A stretch of 11,113 nt of DNA, taken from Candidatus Zixiibacteriota bacterium (GTDB lineage: Bacteria; Zixibacteria; MSB-5A5; GN15; PGXB01). The translations under genes and the position numbers were made by a program. The notes beneath the pieces are model-generated. The model was not told the origin of the DNA, did no database searches, and saw only the letters and a list, made by a program, of their open reading frames with translations. Shown here one piece after another: positions 8,953 to 11,113 of this stretch (positions are counted from its first letter, which is position 1; the number at the start of each line of letters is the position of its first letter). Location: assembly GCA_024230695.1 (NCBI GenBank), contig JAAERC010000359.1, forward strand, positions 1-11,113, written 5' to 3'.

Positions 8953-10380
8953 ATGAATAGAGTAGTTGTTAAATTTGGTGGTTCGGTATTAAGACATCCG
9001 GATGATATCTCTAAAATTCTTTTGGCGCTTAAAAAGTATAATAGTAATACGATAATTGTGGTTTCGGCATTTTATGGATGTACCGATTTTTTATTAAAAT
9101 CGATTCAGACAGATTTATCTGACAGCATAATTACTAAAATTATAGATACATTGTATAAGCGAACGGTTTCCTTTTATTCGCCGTATGTTACAAATTGTCG
9201 AGTTCATAATAAGGCGTTACTGAAACTGTTAAAATCTCTTAAGGACTGTCTTGGTTTAATAAAACTACATGGTAATAGAACTGAATATAATAATTATGTG
9301 GCTAGTTTCGGTGAGCGGTTATCATCATTTGCACTCTCATTGGTACTAAAAAATCAAGGTTTTGATGCCGTTGAGGCATTGCCTGAAAAATTTGGATTAA
9401 TTACAGACGGACAACCTGACAACGCAAAAATCAATATCCCTTTGAGCAAGCGTAATATTCAGAAAAATATCAAGCCAGACAAGATATATATTATTCCGGG
9501 CTTTTATGGTATTTCTAAGACAGAGTCAATTACCCTTTTGGGGCGTGGCGGCTCCGATTATAGTGCCGCCGCATTGGCAGTATGCGTTAACGCCAAAACT
9601 CTTGATTTATGGAAAGATGTAGAGGGAATCCATTGTATTGATCCGGCAATTATCCCGAATAATTTCCAAATCCCGACAATGACATATTCTGAGGCTGAGG
9701 AATTATCTGCTTTTGGGGCAAAAATAATCCATCCTTCTTTGATTGCACCATTGGCAAAAAGGCAAATCCCAATCCGGTTATTTGGTATCAATCGCGTTAA
9801 AAACAATATGAATGGCGGTACTTTTATTACCGGAGGAAGACAAAATAATAATAGAAGAATGTTTGGAATTTCAACCAGTAATGATTTTGGTATTGTATCG
9901 CTTTCTGGAAATAGCCTTGGTAATAACCCAAACTTTATCGGGAAAGTTCTAAACATAATAAAATCAGAAAAAGTAAATATTAAATCTATGACAACTTCCT
10001 GCTCAAATATTAATTTATTGCTTGAAATATCATCGTGTAAAAGAGTTGCAGAAAATCTTAAAAGGAGATTAATATACCGTCATGTAAATATAGGTGTATC
10101 TAAAAACTTTTCAGTTATTGCAATTGTAGTTGATAAACTATTTAAGAAAAACAATTGGACTGGTTCTATTATTGGGGCTTTGGAATCAATAAAGATCTCC
10201 CCTCAGTTTTGTGTTTTGGATGATAATTCCAATTTATCTTATGTTGTAGTTAATAAAGATGATTGTAATAAAGTAATTAAGGCTATCTATAACTATCTAA
10301 AGACTGATCTGTCGCAATTAGACAATCGACGAAAAGTCAGAATAAACAGAAAAATTGAAAATGTTATCCAACTAAATTGA
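8953..10380 (+). CDS. lysC: Aspartate kinase, monofunctional
   Basis: Phosphorylates aspartate, the committed step of the aspartate family. The 475 residues begin with VVVKFGGSV (K7, G9, G10, S11). They continue with SFGERLSS, GRGGSDYSAAALA (197-209), LWKDVEGIHCIDP (219-231) and LSAFGAKIIHP, all core kinase signatures. From about residue 305 to the end come two ACT-like regulatory segments, the first around FGIVSLSG to KSMTTS, so feedback control by an amino acid is likely; which one cannot be read. No homoserine dehydrogenase domain is fused, unlike ThrA or MetL. ATG 8953 is preferred over TTG 8938 because it starts directly before the conserved strand. It is the last gene of the operon. The symbol reflects the monofunctional type and does not imply lysine feedback. 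Confidence 0.9.
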   Translation: MNRVVVKFGGSVLRHPDDISKILLALKKYNSNTIIVVSAFYGCTDFLLKSIQTDLSDSIITKIIDTLYKRTVSFYSPYVTNCRVHNKALLKLLKSLKDCLGLIKLHGNRTEYNNYVASFGERLSSFALSLVLKNQGFDAVEALPEKFGLITDGQPDNAKINIPLSKRNIQKNIKPDKIYIIPGFYGISKTESITLLGRGGSDYSAAALAVCVNAKTLDLWKDVEGIHCIDPAIIPNNFQIPTMTYSEAEELSAFGAKIIHPSLIAPLAKRQIPIRLFGINRVKNNMNGGTFITGGRQNNNRRMFGISTSNDFGIVSLSGNSLGNNPNFIGKVLNIIKSEKVNIKSMTTSCSNINLLLEISSCKRVAENLKRRLIYRHVNIGVSKNFSVIAIVVDKLFKKNNWTGSIIGALESIKISPQFCVLDDNSNLSYVVVNKDDCNKVIKAIYNYLKTDLSQLDNRRKVRINRKIENVIQLN

Positions 10381-10456
10381 AGCATTTTGATTCTTAATGT
10401 TGGACATGTTATTATCAATGTAAATAACAAAGTAAATGCAAAATTTGCATTAAATG

Positions 10457-11113
10457 CTATAAGGCTGGTGACCAAACCAAACTGTTTTTTCTGGCATTAG
10501 AGTCTGTTAACTGGGTCTTATTGGCACCATCAGCATCCATAAGATATATTTCAAAATCGCTATCATCTAAATAAACGTAGGCTATCGATGAACCATCTGG
10601 CGACCATTTTGGTTCAAAATTCGTCGGAATACTATCAGTCAGACAAATCCGCTCGGTGCCATTGATATTGACCGTAAAAATATTTGATAATGATCCTGAA
10701 ATAGCTTCAGTATATGCAACCTTCTGACTATTGGGTGACCAACTGGTGCTGGTACTGAAGTTCGATGATTGACTAACATTCATATTATTGGATCCATCTA
10801 AATCACAAACATATATATCTGTAAAATTTGTTCCAGATTGCTGTGATGTGTATGCAATTTTCAAACCATCCGGTGAGATACGTGGATTAAAATCGTTATG
10901 GTACCCTTCTGTTAGTTCTGTACGGACCGTATTGGCAATATTAATAATATAAATATCTTTTGCTGAGGTCCCCCCGGTGGAGTAAATAATCTGGTGACCG
11001 TTTGGTGTAAAATAAACAGGCCCATACTCACCATGTGTATCATTTGTCATCTGGGTAACAGTTGAGTCGGTTAAATCCATAATATAAATATTATTCTGAC
11101 TCGAGCGTGTGGA
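10457..11113 (-). CDS. TolB-like PD40 beta-propeller protein (partial, C-terminal part)
   Basis: The minus-strand frame is open from the right edge of the window to TAG at 10457-10459, giving the last 218 residues; the N-terminus lies outside. It is made of repeated propeller blades with the TolB/PD40 pattern: NNIYIMDL, FTPNGHQIIYST, ISPDGLKIAYTS, WSPNSQKVAYTE, WSPDGSSIAYVY and a final VWSPAL. Phrases such as DIYVCDLDGSNN and EIYLMDADGANKTQLTDS are typical. Internal ATG 11080 is not the start, because the blade pattern continues upstream of it. Such proteins are normally exported, but no signal peptide can be seen in the part present. It is convergent with the aspartate kinase gene and is the second propeller protein in the window. 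Confidence 0.85.
   Translation of the reverse strand, partial: STRSSQNNIYIMDLTDSTVTQMTNDTHGEYGPVYFTPNGHQIIYSTGGTSAKDIYIINIANTVRTELTEGYHNDFNPRISPDGLKIAYTSQQSGTNFTDIYVCDLDGSNNMNVSQSSNFSTSTSWSPNSQKVAYTEAISGSLSNIFTVNINGTERICLTDSIPTNFEPKWSPDGSSIAYVYLDDSDFEIYLMDADGANKTQLTDSNARKNSLVWSPAL

Noticed and set aside
10435..10451. Palindrome AATGCAAAATTTGCATT as terminator between the convergent aspartate kinase and PD40 genes
   Set aside because: The usable stem is about 5 bp, AT-rich, and has no T tract on either strand; chance palindromes of this kind are common here.

Overview
The window is a bacterial chromosome segment with moderate-to-low GC and AT-rich intergenic spacers. It carries core metabolism genes plus secreted proteins, including two built from WD40-like (PD40/TolB-type) propeller repeats. 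Signal peptides, exported propeller proteins and inconsistent use of Shine-Dalgarno sites suggest a Gram-negative-type member of the broad FCB/candidate-phylum sphere (Zixibacteria-like). That placement is inference only; no marker gene fixes the taxon.

Layout. Bases 1-186 are the 3' end of an unrecognised plus-strand gene, followed by a strong intrinsic terminator (258-299). Then come pyk (363-1772) and, 25 bp downstream, a gene of the C_GCAxxG_C_C redox family (1798-2238). That gene reads through an in-frame UGA at codon 22, exactly where the family has its first conserved Cys, and has a bacterial SECIS-like hairpin just after it, so it is a candidate selenoprotein. Two minus-strand genes for exported proteins follow: a PD40 propeller protein (2279-3148) and, upstream of it in the same apparent operon, an unrecognised secreted protein (3178-4290). 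A divergent intergenic region with a perfect 9-bp inverted repeat leads to rsmE (4463-5203, plus strand).

The second half is a tightly packed plus-strand operon for the aspartate-to-methionine pathway: metY (5566-6888), metX (6872-7915), asd (7902-8948) and aspartate kinase (8953-10380), overlapping or nearly touching. Aspartate kinase and Asd make aspartate semialdehyde, MetX acetylates homoserine, and MetY turns O-acetylhomoserine into homocysteine. Homoserine dehydrogenase is not in the window. The last feature is a partial minus-strand PD40 protein (10457-11113).

The most striking find is the 362-bp space before metY. It holds a sigma70-like promoter, a short reading frame with five Met codons among nine consecutive codons (5413-5439), and a perfect intrinsic terminator ending 22 nt before the metY start. 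An 8-bp segment just after the Met codons can pair with the 5' arm of that terminator. This is the architecture of ribosome-mediated attenuation, with methionine as the sensed amino acid, in a place where SAM riboswitches or T-boxes are usual. Two further points are the UGA-containing redox gene and a pyruvate kinase whose K+-site residues match the K+-independent class.
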